This document shows, piece after piece, positions 16,436-25,121 of a stretch of DNA of 49,673 nt; position 1 is the first letter of the stretch; each line of letters opens with the position of its first letter. The notes under the pieces were generated by a model. That model ran no database searches. It was not told where the DNA came from and saw only the letters and a list, made by a program, of their open reading frames with translations. Source of the DNA: Terriglobia bacterium (lineage in GTDB: Bacteria; Acidobacteriota; Terriglobia; Terriglobales; Acidobacteriaceae); NCBI GenBank assembly GCA_020073105.1, contig JAIQFW010000025.1:1-49673 (forward strand). Direction: 5' to 3'. The translations under genes and the position numbers were made by a program.

Positions 16436-17809
16436 ATGACCTCTCCCCGGAGGCATTTTGCGGGTCTTTTGGTGCTGGCTTTTTTTCTGGTAGGGACGCT
16501 GCCCCAAGCTAACGCGCTTCCTGCCTTTGCCCGCAAGTACGGTTTACGTTGTTCGGCCTGTCATGAGGCCTGGCCGATGCTTAATTACTTTGGCCAGAAG
16601 TTCAAGGACAACGGGTACCAGTTGATGAATGACCGGGACGCCCCCATCTGGCAGAATCCCTCGTACTGGCCGGTTACCTTCCGCATTACGCCGTTCTGGC
16701 ATCGGGAAAGTACCGACAAAGTGGCAGTGGATACTCCCACGGGGGGAACAATCAACCGCCAGATCAGTTCTTCCGGTTTCGACCACGGCGGGTTGGACAT
16801 CCTCAGCGGCGGCACCCTGGAAAAGAACATTTCTTTCCTGCTGGTGCCTTCCTCTGACGAAAATGGCGCGTTCCACATGGAATCGGCCAACGTCCGGCTG
16901 GATAACCTTTTCCGGAGCCCGTGGTTCAACCTGAAGTTCGGTAAATTTGAACTCGATAATATCGTTTCCGAAAAACGCGGCTTAACGCTCTCGGCGAACG
17001 GCGGCGCATACCAGATCTACCACTTTATTCCGGCGGGGGACGGCAACATCTTCGGGCAGATCGGGGACAATATGCTCGGACTGGAGTGGATGGGACACTC
17101 GTTCAACGATCGCACGCGCATTTCCGCCGCGCTGTTGAGTACGACCGACGGCAGTCCGGACCTGTCATACGGCAGCAACGCCTACAGTGCATTCTTCGCT
17201 GCTAGCCAGGCATTTGACGTGGGCAAGCTGGGAACAGACCGGGTAGGCTTCTACGCCATGGTTGGGGAGGCCCCGACGACATACCTGACTCAGGGGGGCG
17301 TACCCATCGCAAGCTCGGGCATTGGAAACAAGTCCTTCCATCGCGAAGGCTTTGTCGGGCTGTTTTATTTCGGCAAGCTGGATTTTCAAGTCGTAACCCA
17401 GCATGGTTGGGACAGTGAATGGTTCGGGGCCGGCTACGGCGCGTTCGATCCCGGCAGTGGCGATCTTCCTCTCAACAACACGCCCGGAACCACCCTGCCA
17501 ACGGGAGCACGCGCACCCACATGGAACGGTGCGTTCGTGGAGACCCACTACGTGCACAACCCACAGCTGATTTTCATCCAGCGGTCGGAGTGGGTACGGA
17601 TGTCGCAACAGGCGCTACCCGGCACACCATCCGATCTGGGAAGCATCGATAACTACGTGTTTGGCGTTCGCTGGATGCCCATCATGACCAGCCGGGCGGG
17701 CTTCGCCTGGCATAATGAATTTTCATGGATTCGCCTGGCTGGCTTCGCTCCCAACGGGACCGACCTGACCAGCAATAGTCTGATGTCTGGATTCGACTTC
17801 GATTTCTAG
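16436..17809 (+). CDS. Exported heme-binding (CxxCH) beta-barrel-like protein
   Basis: I start at ATG 16436 because CAGGAGG lies 5 nt upstream; an earlier in-frame start at 16406 lacks this. A signal peptide (residues 1-28) is followed by FARKYGLRCSACHEAWPMLN, a single c-type heme site close to the mature N-terminus. The remaining ~400 residues alternate hydrophobic and polar residues and end in FDFDF, with a terminal Phe, as in outer-membrane beta-barrels. This suggests a porin-cytochrome-like protein in the outer membrane. As first gene of the operon it may bring electrons to, or support, the downstream diheme cytochrome and oxidase. The barrel assignment is inference from composition. Confidence 0.85.
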   Translation: MTSPRRHFAGLLVLAFFLVGTLPQANALPAFARKYGLRCSACHEAWPMLNYFGQKFKDNGYQLMNDRDAPIWQNPSYWPVTFRITPFWHRESTDKVAVDTPTGGTINRQISSSGFDHGGLDILSGGTLEKNISFLLVPSSDENGAFHMESANVRLDNLFRSPWFNLKFGKFELDNIVSEKRGLTLSANGGAYQIYHFIPAGDGNIFGQIGDNMLGLEWMGHSFNDRTRISAALLSTTDGSPDLSYGSNAYSAFFAASQAFDVGKLGTDRVGFYAMVGEAPTTYLTQGGVPIASSGIGNKSFHREGFVGLFYFGKLDFQVVTQHGWDSEWFGAGYGAFDPGSGDLPLNNTPGTTLPTGARAPTWNGAFVETHYVHNPQLIFIQRSEWVRMSQQALPGTPSDLGSIDNYVFGVRWMPIMTSRAGFAWHNEFSWIRLAGFAPNGTDLTSNSLMSGFDFDF

Positions 17810-17822
17810 AGGGAAATCAGCG

Positions 17823-18683
17823 ATGCTTACAAAATTGCTCCAGAGGCCGCTATGGGTGTGCGGAGTTGCGGTTCTCACTCTGACTGCGAACTCCTCGGCT
17901 CAGCTCACGACTTACGACCTGCAGGAACGCCTCGCTACGGAGAGCCATGCGGGCAAATTGCACGGCCATGCCAAGGACAGTGCCATGAATTATCGGCGGT
18001 ATTGCGTGGGCTGCCATGGTGAGTTAGGGGACGGCAACGGCGAAAATGCTCAGTGGCTTGACCCCAAGCCAAGGGATTTTCAGTTGGGGATCTTTAAGTG
18101 CCGCTCCACGCCGACCGGCACCTTGCCCACCGATCAGGACCTTTACGATACCATCGGCCGTGGCCTGGACCGCTCCAATATGCCGGTTTGGAATGCGCTC
18201 TCGGCCCAGGACAAGATTGACCTGGTCGCATGGGTCAAGCACTTCTCTCCCCGCTGGGAGAGGGAAAAAGCGGGAACGCCGATCCTGATTCCGCCTGAGC
18301 CCGAGGTGACTCCGGAACGGGTGAAGGCCGGGCAGGAAGTCTTCGGAAGAGTGCAGTGCTGGAAATGCCATGGTGTGCAGGGAATGGCCAACGGGCCTTC
18401 GGCCTCCACGCTTACTGACGACCTAAACCGGCCCATCCTTGCGTACAACTTCACGGATGGATCTCGACCGAAGTGTGGAAACACGGACCAGGATATCTAC
18501 AGGATCTTCATGACCGGGCTGGATGGCACGCCCATGCCGTCGTTCTCCGACAACATCAAGCCGGAAGAGGCGTGGGATTTGGTGTTCTATCTGCGTACGC
18601 TGCAGCCCATGAACGGCTTCAATACCAAGGAGAGACAGATCGCCAAGCAATTGGGACTCAAGCCGGTCAGACCGACCCAGTGA
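17823..18683 (+). CDS. Diheme cytochrome c
   Basis: The 286-aa exported protein has a signal peptide and two c-type heme sites, CVGCH near residue 61 and CWKCH near residue 179. Each is followed by a Met-containing region (SNMPVWNALS and TPMPSFSDNIKPEEAWDLVF) that supplies the likely sixth ligand. The two halves look like tandem cytochrome c domains (periplasmic or lipid-anchored). It lies 13 nt after the barrel-like heme protein and upstream of oxidase subunit II, so it is the probable electron donor to the CuA site. Confidence 0.92.
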   Translation: MLTKLLQRPLWVCGVAVLTLTANSSAQLTTYDLQERLATESHAGKLHGHAKDSAMNYRRYCVGCHGELGDGNGENAQWLDPKPRDFQLGIFKCRSTPTGTLPTDQDLYDTIGRGLDRSNMPVWNALSAQDKIDLVAWVKHFSPRWEREKAGTPILIPPEPEVTPERVKAGQEVFGRVQCWKCHGVQGMANGPSASTLTDDLNRPILAYNFTDGSRPKCGNTDQDIYRIFMTGLDGTPMPSFSDNIKPEEAWDLVFYLRTLQPMNGFNTKERQIAKQLGLKPVRPTQ

Positions 18684-18723
18684 TCCCGCATGGCGAGTAT
18701 TCTTTGCATTCAGGAGAAGGTAA

Positions 18724-19420
18724 ATGAAAAGTTTGCACGGGTGTAGGTTTGCCGCCATGCTACTAGCCGTTACAGTTGTTTGTGCCGGAGCGCTGATTCT
18801 AGGACAAAAGGTCAATGCCGCCGCAGAGGGCGCCATCACCGGCACCGTGAAGCTTAGTGGGACAGCTCCGCACATGAAGGGCATCGACATGTCCAAAGAC
18901 CCCTACTGTGTGAAGCAGCACGAGAACAGCCCGGCCCACCTGGAGAATGTGGTAGTTGGTCAGGGTGATGGGTTGGGAAATGTGGTTCTGTACATCTCTG
19001 AGGGCTTGACGGGAAATGAGGCGAACGCGGTCCCGTCGGAGGAGCCGATCTTCGACCAAAAGGGCTGCGTGTATGCCCCACACGTGTTGGCCATGGACGT
19101 CAACCAAAAGTTCAAGGTGATCACCAGCGATCAGACCACCCACAATATCCATCCGCTGCCGAACGCCCGAAACCAGCTGGAAGACAGCGGAAATGATTTC
19201 GGTGAAGTGCAACATCCATCCTTGGATGCACGGCTATTTCGCTGTAGTGAAGGGGCCCTATGCGACCACCGACAGCAACGGCGCTTACACGATTCATAAC
19301 GTGCCGGCGGGAAGTTACACCGTAACTGCCTGGCAAGAAGAAATGGGGACCCAGACAGCGAAGGTCACTGTGGCCGCCGGGGGGCAAGCCAAGGCCGACT
19401 TTACCTTCAAAGCGAAGTAG
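18724..19420 (+). pseudogene. Carboxypeptidase-regulatory-like (cupredoxin-like) protein, frameshifted
   Basis: ATG at 18724 follows AGGAGAAGG. The protein has a signal peptide, then GAITGTVKLSGTAPHMKGID, PYCVKQHENSPAHLENVVV and SDQTTHNIHPLPNARNQ. From about 19160 the original frame becomes noise and ends at 19299. A second frame takes over at about 19170 with ETSWKTAEMISVKCNIHPWM, HGYFAVVKGPYATTDSNGAY, TIHNVPAGSYTVTAWQEEMG and FTFKAK to 19420. Family members keep an extra stretch between HNIHPLP and VKCNIHPW, so a small deletion with frame change is likely. The HNIHP and CNIHPWM motifs resemble copper-binding plastocyanin-type sites, fitting an electron-transfer or copper role. Because the rest of the operon is intact, a sequence error cannot be excluded. 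Confidence 0.8.
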
Positions 19421-19464
19421 GCAGAATCGATCTCACGAGACGCTGCAAGCGATTCGAGGGCACC

Positions 19465-20268
19465 ATGGGGAAATTTTTCGCAGTTACCATCGTCGTGATT
19501 GCGATCGCTTCGGCGATTCCGATCCTGCGGCACACCTGGTGGATGGCGCCGGACATCTCAACCCACGGAGCGCCGATCGATGAGCAGATGTCAGAAACCA
19601 TGGCCGAAGCGGGGATTTCCTTCTTAGCTTCGCAGATCATCCTGGCCCTGTTCATTTGGAAGTTCTCCAGTTCGCGCCCCAGCGACCCGATCAAGAGCTT
19701 CCCGGGCGGAGCTAAAGCCATGGTCTGGGCGGCATTCCTTCTGGTGGGGACCGAAGTTCTGGCGCTGGGGGTGTTCGGAGTGAAGGCGTGGGCCAACGTC
19801 TATTTCGCTCCGCCGGCGGCCAACGCCATGCCCGTGCAGGTGCAGGCCGGGCAGTTCGCGTTTTACTTCCGCTATCCGGGCCCGGATGGGACCTTTGGCC
19901 CGCTCCACCCTGACCTCATCAGCGAATCCAACGCAAATTTCTACGGTATCGATGTCGACCACGATCAAGACTCGAAAGACGACATCGTGACCGCGGAAAT
20001 GGCGATTCCCGTGAACCGAGAAATTCATTTGCTCATGCATGCCAAGGACGTTGGACATTCTTTTTTCGTGCCGGAATTGCGGGTGCAGCAGGACTTTGTC
20101 CCGGGTTTGGATCTCTCCATGCATTTCACTGCAACCAAGATCGGGAGATACGAGATTGTCTGTACACAGCTTTGCGGTCTGGGCCATTACAACATGAAGG
20201 CATATCTTTCCGTGATGTCCCAGGAAGACTTCGACAACTGGCTGAAGAAACAAGCGGCCATGCAGTAG
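19465..20268 (+). CDS. ctaC: Cytochrome c oxidase subunit II (CuA)
   Basis: The 267-aa protein has N-terminal membrane segments (about 3-21, 50-67 and 86-106) and a periplasmic cupredoxin domain with a complete CuA site: His198 (GHSF), Cys233 and Cys237 (CTQLC), His241 and Met244 (GHYNM). Position 235 is Gln where most A-type oxidases have Glu; Gln is seen in ba3-type enzymes. The segment before the domain reads GQFAFYFRYPG, so the usual aromatic patch near the electron-entry Trp appears to be Phe-based. It receives electrons from cytochrome c and passes them to subunit I. The gene symbol is by family. Confidence 0.93.
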   Translation: MGKFFAVTIVVIAIASAIPILRHTWWMAPDISTHGAPIDEQMSETMAEAGISFLASQIILALFIWKFSSSRPSDPIKSFPGGAKAMVWAAFLLVGTEVLALGVFGVKAWANVYFAPPAANAMPVQVQAGQFAFYFRYPGPDGTFGPLHPDLISESNANFYGIDVDHDQDSKDDIVTAEMAIPVNREIHLLMHAKDVGHSFFVPELRVQQDFVPGLDLSMHFTATKIGRYEIVCTQLCGLGHYNMKAYLSVMSQEDFDNWLKKQAAMQ

Positions 20269-20318
20269 GGCGTCCATCCGCGCCGTCAGGGAGACGAGAC
20301 ATTTCTTTGAGGTGAGAT

Positions 20319-22103
20319 ATGCACGACATGTCCCACACCGTACATCACCACGCGCCGCCGACGAGCTTCATTCGGAAGCACATCTTCAGCCTGGACCACA
20401 AAGTTATCGGCAAACAATACTACGGGCTGGCGCTCGTGGCGGTCTTGGTTGGAATGGTGCTTTCCTGGATCATGCGCATCCATCTGGGCTGGACCAACTA
20501 TGCGATCCCAGGGCTGCATTTGCTGTCCAGCAACGGTGCGCCGGGGAACGTAATGACGCCGGAATACTACCTGCAGTTAATGACCATGCATGCCACCATC
20601 ATGGTCTTCTTCGTGCTCACCACGGCGCCGTTCGCGGCCTTCGGCAACTACTTTCTGCCCATCCAGGTTGGCGCGGAGGACATGCCGTTTCCGCACTTCA
20701 ACATGATGTCGTTCTGGGTCACGTTCGTGGCCTTCCTGGTCCTGGTTGCTTCCTTCTTTGTAGGCGACGGCCCCACGCTGGGCGGTTGGACCCAGTACGC
20801 TCCCCTGAGCGCGGTGGGAGCGGTCGGCGGTCCGGGCGAGGGGATGGGCGTGGTCCTCTGGGCGGCCTCCATCGCGATTTTCTGCGTTGGCCAGTTGCTG
20901 GGCTCATTGAACTTCATCACCACCACACTCGATATGCGGACCCGCGGCATGAGCCTGTGGCGCCTGCCGCTCAGCGCCTGGGCATGGTTCATTACCTCCT
21001 GCATGGGCCTGACCGCGTTCGCGGTGTTGATGCCGGCCTGCATTCTATTGATTCTCGATCACGTCGCAGGAACCAGCTTCTTCGTACCGTCCAACCTCGT
21101 GATCAACGATCAATTGCAGCCGCATTCGGGCGGCTCAACGCTTCTTTGGCAGCACCTTTTCTGGTTCTTTGGACACCCTGAGGTGTACATCGCCATTGTG
21201 CCCGGTATGGGGATCGTCTCACACGTGCTCATCACCAACATGCGCAAGCCGATGCTGAGCCACCGGGTGATGGTCTACTCCATGGGAGCGTTGGCTGTGC
21301 TCAGCTACATGGTCTATGGCCACCACATGTTTGTCAGCGGGATGAATCCGGTTTCGTCCCTGGCTTTCTCCTTCCCCACGCTGATCATCACCATCCCGTC
21401 CACGATCATCGTGCTCATCTGGCTGGGCAGCCTTTACGGAGCCAAGCTGCGCATCAACACCGCCTCGCTGTTCGCGTTGGGCTTCGTCTCGATGTTCATC
21501 AGCGGCGGGGTCAGCGGGTTTTTCCTGGCCCAGCCGTCGATCGACATCATGCTGCATGCCACCTACTTCGTCGTCGGGCACTTCCACATGGTGATGGGTG
21601 TGGCGGCGATGTTCGGGATCTTTGCTGGAACCTACTTCTGGTTCCCCAAGATATTTGGCCGCATGATGAACGAAACCCTGGGGAAAGTTCACTTCTGGCT
21701 CAGCTTCGTGGGCACCTACTGCATCTTCATGCCGTTCCATTACTTGGGCATGGCGGGCAATGTGCGCCGCTACCAGGCGTTCGTAATCGAGTACATGCAG
21801 CCGCTGATTCCGGTGCATAGGTTCATCACCGTGGCGGCACTGGTCACTGGCGCAGCCCAGTTCATCTTCCTGTACAACCTGATTCACAGCCGTTTCTGGG
21901 GAAAACCGGCGACGGACAACCCATGGCAGGCGACTTCGCTGGAGTGGAGCACGCCAACGACGCCCCCGCCCCATAACAATTTTGGCGACAAGCTGCCGGT
22001 GGTCTACCACGATCCTTATCAGTATGGAGTGGAAAGCTCGACCGGTGACTACCTGATGCAGGCGTCCCCGGAGCAAGTCAAGACGGCATACGACGAGGCG
22101 TGA
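20319..22103 (+). CDS. ctaD: Cytochrome c oxidase subunit I (heme-copper oxidase)
   Basis: The 594-aa protein has about 12 membrane segments and the expected metal ligands: His91 and His423 (low-spin heme), His421 (high-spin heme), and His286, His335 and His336 (CuB). Tyr290 in GHPEVY can form the His-Tyr crosslink, and Glu288 in the same motif plus Asp121 (GAEDMPF) match the D-proton pathway of A1-type oxidases. The stretch that normally carries the K-pathway lysine (PTGIKVF) reads PSTIIVL, so the lysine position (364) is Ile. It reduces O2 to water and pumps protons. The ATG at 20319 follows GAGGTGAGAT. Confidence 0.95.
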   Translation: MHDMSHTVHHHAPPTSFIRKHIFSLDHKVIGKQYYGLALVAVLVGMVLSWIMRIHLGWTNYAIPGLHLLSSNGAPGNVMTPEYYLQLMTMHATIMVFFVLTTAPFAAFGNYFLPIQVGAEDMPFPHFNMMSFWVTFVAFLVLVASFFVGDGPTLGGWTQYAPLSAVGAVGGPGEGMGVVLWAASIAIFCVGQLLGSLNFITTTLDMRTRGMSLWRLPLSAWAWFITSCMGLTAFAVLMPACILLILDHVAGTSFFVPSNLVINDQLQPHSGGSTLLWQHLFWFFGHPEVYIAIVPGMGIVSHVLITNMRKPMLSHRVMVYSMGALAVLSYMVYGHHMFVSGMNPVSSLAFSFPTLIITIPSTIIVLIWLGSLYGAKLRINTASLFALGFVSMFISGGVSGFFLAQPSIDIMLHATYFVVGHFHMVMGVAAMFGIFAGTYFWFPKIFGRMMNETLGKVHFWLSFVGTYCIFMPFHYLGMAGNVRRYQAFVIEYMQPLIPVHRFITVAALVTGAAQFIFLYNLIHSRFWGKPATDNPWQATSLEWSTPTTPPPHNNFGDKLPVVYHDPYQYGVESSTGDYLMQASPEQVKTAYDEA

Positions 22104-22128
22104 ACTGAGAACACAGAGAATACAGACG

Positions 22129-22806
22129 ATGGCAACCACGATCCATGAGCCGCCGAAAATCGAAAAGCAGGGAAGTGCCCCACACCCGGTGGGCGGCAAT
22201 GGCGGCGGACGGAACCTGGTTCCGGCCGGGGCCGACCTAGCCCGGGTCAAGGACTATGCTCCCCCACCGGCATCCACCGGAATCTGGGTTGTGCTCGCGT
22301 CTATCAGTATGACATTTGCGGCGTTCACCAGCGCCTTGATTGTCCGACAAGGATCGGCGCCGGATTGGCGGCATCTCGCCCTCCCACAGATCCTGTACTT
22401 CAATACTCTGGTGTTGATCGCGAGCAGCGTTACGCTGGAGATGGCCAGGCGCCAGGTTGGCGCGTACATGGCGGGGCCGAGAGATCAAACTGCCGCGCCG
22501 GCCCGCTGGCTCTATATCACGCTGCTCCTTGGCCTGTTTTTTGTGTCGGGTCAGTACGTCGCGTGGCTTCAACTGCGTGCGCAAGGACTGTATCTGGCCA
22601 CGAACCCGAATAGCTCATTCTTCTATGTGCTGACCGCGATGCACGGCTTGCATCTTCTGGGGGGCTTGGGCGGGTTGGTCCGCGTCATTCGCAGACTGGA
22701 TAGGTCCATCCTGCGGAAGAGCACGTTGGATGCGACCTCACGTTACTGGCACTTCATGGATGTCCTGTGGGTGTATTTGCTGTTGTTGCTGTGGATGAAA
22801 CTTTAG
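22129..22806 (+). CDS. Heme-copper oxidase subunit III, copy 1
   Basis: The 225-aa protein has a ~45-aa polar N-terminus followed by five membrane segments. The last part has the family signature: YVLTAMHGLHLLGGLGGLVR and YWHFMDVLWVYLLLLLWMKL, both typical of subunit III (HGLH and WHFxDxxW). It binds lipids and stabilises proton uptake by subunit I. It is followed 17 nt later by a second subunit III gene. Five segments, not seven, are usual when the first two belong to another subunit. Confidence 0.9.
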   Translation: MATTIHEPPKIEKQGSAPHPVGGNGGGRNLVPAGADLARVKDYAPPPASTGIWVVLASISMTFAAFTSALIVRQGSAPDWRHLALPQILYFNTLVLIASSVTLEMARRQVGAYMAGPRDQTAAPARWLYITLLLGLFFVSGQYVAWLQLRAQGLYLATNPNSSFFYVLTAMHGLHLLGGLGGLVRVIRRLDRSILRKSTLDATSRYWHFMDVLWVYLLLLLWMKL

Positions 22807-22823
22807 CCGCATAGGAGGCGTTC

Positions 22824-23444
22824 GTGAGCCAAGCCGACTTGACGATGGGAGGACGTCCCGCGGGCCTAACGGCGGGACCGGCTTTCTCGGTTCCGGCCAA
22901 GAAGATGGCGATGTGGCTGTTTATCATCGCCGATACTGCCACCTTTGCTGCCTGTCTCGTAGCCTACGGATTCATTCGCAACGCCACTCCCAACTGGCCT
23001 AGGCCGTTCCACAGTATCACCAACGTGGCGATCATGACTTTCATTCTCGTCACTAGCAGTCTGACCATGCTGATCGGCGTGCGGGCCGCTCGCGCCGGGG
23101 ACAAAGCCGGAGCCCTGCGCTGGACCTTCATCACCGCCGCAGCTGGCATTCTTTTCGCCCTGCTGCATGTTCGCGAATGGCTCGCACTGATAGCGGAAGG
23201 CATGACGCTGTTCAAGAATCCCTGGGGGACCGGATTGTTCGGCTCGGCATTTTTTAGCATTACAGGTTTGCACCTGACCCACGTTACCGGCGGTGTCATT
23301 GCGCTGATCGTGGTGGGGATCCGATACAAAGGCAGCCGCTACAACGCCGACGACCTCGAAATCCTTGGCCTTTACTGGCACTTCGTGGACATGGTTTGGA
23401 TGTTCGTGGTCCCGTTGGTCTATCTTTTGAATCTGGCGCACTGA
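22824..23444 (+). CDS. Heme-copper oxidase subunit III, copy 2
   Basis: GTG start at 22824 with GGAGG upstream. The 206-aa protein has five membrane segments, an AMWLFIIADTATFAACLVAY first helix (as in the MWLFL start of CoxC), and the family motifs ITGLHLTHVTGGVIALIVVG and YWHFVDMVWMFVVPLVYLLN. It differs substantially from copy 1 despite a similar layout. Both may join one complex, or they may be alternatives. Adjacent tandem subunit III genes occur in related acidobacterial operons, as I recall. Confidence 0.9.
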   Translation: MSQADLTMGGRPAGLTAGPAFSVPAKKMAMWLFIIADTATFAACLVAYGFIRNATPNWPRPFHSITNVAIMTFILVTSSLTMLIGVRAARAGDKAGALRWTFITAAAGILFALLHVREWLALIAEGMTLFKNPWGTGLFGSAFFSITGLHLTHVTGGVIALIVVGIRYKGSRYNADDLEILGLYWHFVDMVWMFVVPLVYLLNLAH

Positions 23445-23470
23445 GAGGAAACAGGTAGGAGCACAGAACT

Positions 23471-23782
23471 ATGACTACTGCCGAAGAACATAAGGCTAAG
23501 GGGAGCGGGAAGGACCTGGTGGTCTACCTTTGCGTCCTGGCGCTGGCGGCGATACAGTTCGTGATCGCCTATCAGAATATTGATGGATCGCAGATGTTTG
23601 TGCGCATGCTAATCGTTGCAGTGATCGAGGCCGGATTGGCACTTCTGTTTTTCATGCACCTCGCGGAGAATCGCGGACTATTGTGGTTTGTAGTCATCTT
23701 CACGGTGTTTGTGCTGCTGGCCATGCAATACGGGTGGACGGACAGCTTCCGGTTGTCAGTCGGCGTGGCGGGGGCAAAATGA
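23471..23782 (+). CDS. Cytochrome c oxidase subunit IV
   Basis: The 103-aa protein has three membrane segments, with the LLFFMHLAENRGLLWFVVIF stretch typical of the CoxD/prokaryotic COX4 family. It supports assembly or stability of the oxidase. It lies between subunit III copy 2 and a small CxxC membrane protein. Confidence 0.85.
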   Translation: MTTAEEHKAKGSGKDLVVYLCVLALAAIQFVIAYQNIDGSQMFVRMLIVAVIEAGLALLFFMHLAENRGLLWFVVIFTVFVLLAMQYGWTDSFRLSVGVAGAK

Positions 23783-23807
23783 CCCAGGCGGCGTATGGGG
23801 GCAGGGG

Positions 23808-24083
23808 ATGAACACCGGGATTCCGCGGCGGTTGATCTACCTGGCGCTTCTGGGTGTGGCTTGTCTTGCTCTATCTCTCCCGGCTTCTTCCCAAAACTGC
23901 GCGCTCTGCTATACTCAAGCGGCTTCGGCAGGGGCCAGGATGATTCAGGCATTGCGCAGTGGAATTCTGGTTCTCATCATCCCTCCCACGCTCGGCTCGA
24001 TCGGCATGATTTTTATTGTGCACCGTAAACGCGATCAGTTTAGACGCCCTGAGGGAGCGCGCGAATCCGGGCAAGACTGGTAA
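23808..24083 (+). CDS. Small membrane protein with signal segment and CxxC
   Basis: ATG at 23808 follows GGGG and encodes 91 aa. The sequence has a signal-like segment (LIYLALLGVACLALSLPASS), then NCALCYTQAASAG, a second hydrophobic helix (GILVLIIPPTLGSIGMIFIV), and a basic tail. The CALC pair near the mature N-terminus could be a metal or thiol site relevant to copper insertion, though that is inference. It overlaps no gene and ends 1 nt before CtaB. I do not recognise a named family. Confidence 0.7.
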   Translation: MNTGIPRRLIYLALLGVACLALSLPASSQNCALCYTQAASAGARMIQALRSGILVLIIPPTLGSIGMIFIVHRKRDQFRRPEGARESGQDW

Positions 24084-24084
24084 A

Positions 24085-24981
24085 ATGGCGACCACCACTG
24101 TGATGGCAAATCTGATCTCCCAAACAATGAGGACCAAGTTCCGCGATTACGTCACTCTGACCAAGCCGGAAGTAAATCTGCTGATTCTGATGACCACGTC
24201 GGCTGGATATTATCTTGCGGCACGCGGACCGCTCAAGATCAGCGGGCTGGTGAATACATTGCTGGGCACGCTGCTGGTGGCCAGCGGTACGGCGACACTG
24301 AACCAGTGGATGGAGCGAGTGTGGGACGGGCAGATGCGACGCACCGCCTCGCGCCCACTGCCGGCAGGCAGAGTGGGGGCTGGGGAAGCACTGGGTTTTG
24401 GCTTGCTGCTCAGCATCGTGGGTGGGTTGTATCTGGCGCTGGCGGTGAACCTACTGTCTGCCATTCTTGCCCTTTCGACCCTGCTTTCGTATCTGCTGGT
24501 GTACACCCCGCTCAAGCGCAAGACGCCCCTTTGCACATTGCTAGGAGCGTTCCCGGGCGCCATGCCGACGCTGATCGGGTGGGCGGGAGCGTCGGGAAAG
24601 ATTGAGGGCCAGGCCTGGTTTCTGTTCGCCATTTTATTCCTCTGGCAGTTCCCTCACTTTCTGGCGATTGCGTTGATGTATAGGGAAGACTACGCGCAGG
24701 CGGGATACAAGATGCTGCCGGGCTTCGATCGGGATTCCCGCTTCACCCGGGCGGAGATTGTCGGCTTTACGGTAGTTCTGATCGTGACCACGATGCTGCC
24801 CCTGGCGGGCCGCGGTGGACTGGTGTATTCGTTGCTCATGGCAGTGGCAGGAGTGTTCATGCTATATCACGTCGCCAAGCTGACCAGGTCGGCTTCGAAG
24901 GTCCTGGCCAGTCGCGTGGTCCACGCTTCTGTGCTCTATCTTCCAGTGGTTCTTTTGGTGGTCGCGACTTTCAAGTCCTAA
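24085..24981 (+). CDS. ctaB: Protoheme IX farnesyltransferase (heme O synthase)
   Basis: The 298-aa polytopic UbiA-family enzyme begins at ATG 24085 (MATTTVMANL). It has the first Asp-rich motif in NQWMERVWDGQMRRTASRPL and the second in LMYREDYAQAGYKMLPGFDR. It adds a farnesyl group to heme b to form heme O for the oxidase. Its place at the end of the operon ties cofactor production to subunit synthesis. No ctaA (heme A synthase) is present in the window. Confidence 0.93.
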   Translation: MATTTVMANLISQTMRTKFRDYVTLTKPEVNLLILMTTSAGYYLAARGPLKISGLVNTLLGTLLVASGTATLNQWMERVWDGQMRRTASRPLPAGRVGAGEALGFGLLLSIVGGLYLALAVNLLSAILALSTLLSYLLVYTPLKRKTPLCTLLGAFPGAMPTLIGWAGASGKIEGQAWFLFAILFLWQFPHFLAIALMYREDYAQAGYKMLPGFDRDSRFTRAEIVGFTVVLIVTTMLPLAGRGGLVYSLLMAVAGVFMLYHVAKLTRSASKVLASRVVHASVLYLPVVLLVVATFKS

Positions 24982-25121
24982 AGTGCGTGCACTCCTAGCC
25001 CTTGTCCGACCCTTTCCACTCATCCATTCTTCGACATGCTACGAGATTGAGGTATACTCGCGCCGTCTTGACTTCAAACTATTCGTCATCCTTGCCTAGA
25101 AAGCTTGCCGGAGGACATCTG

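Noticed and set aside
21219-22250. 343-codon minus-strand frame opposite oxidase subunit I
   Set aside because: His/Arg/Asp-rich shadow of the transmembrane-coding strand; the plus-strand gene is unambiguous.
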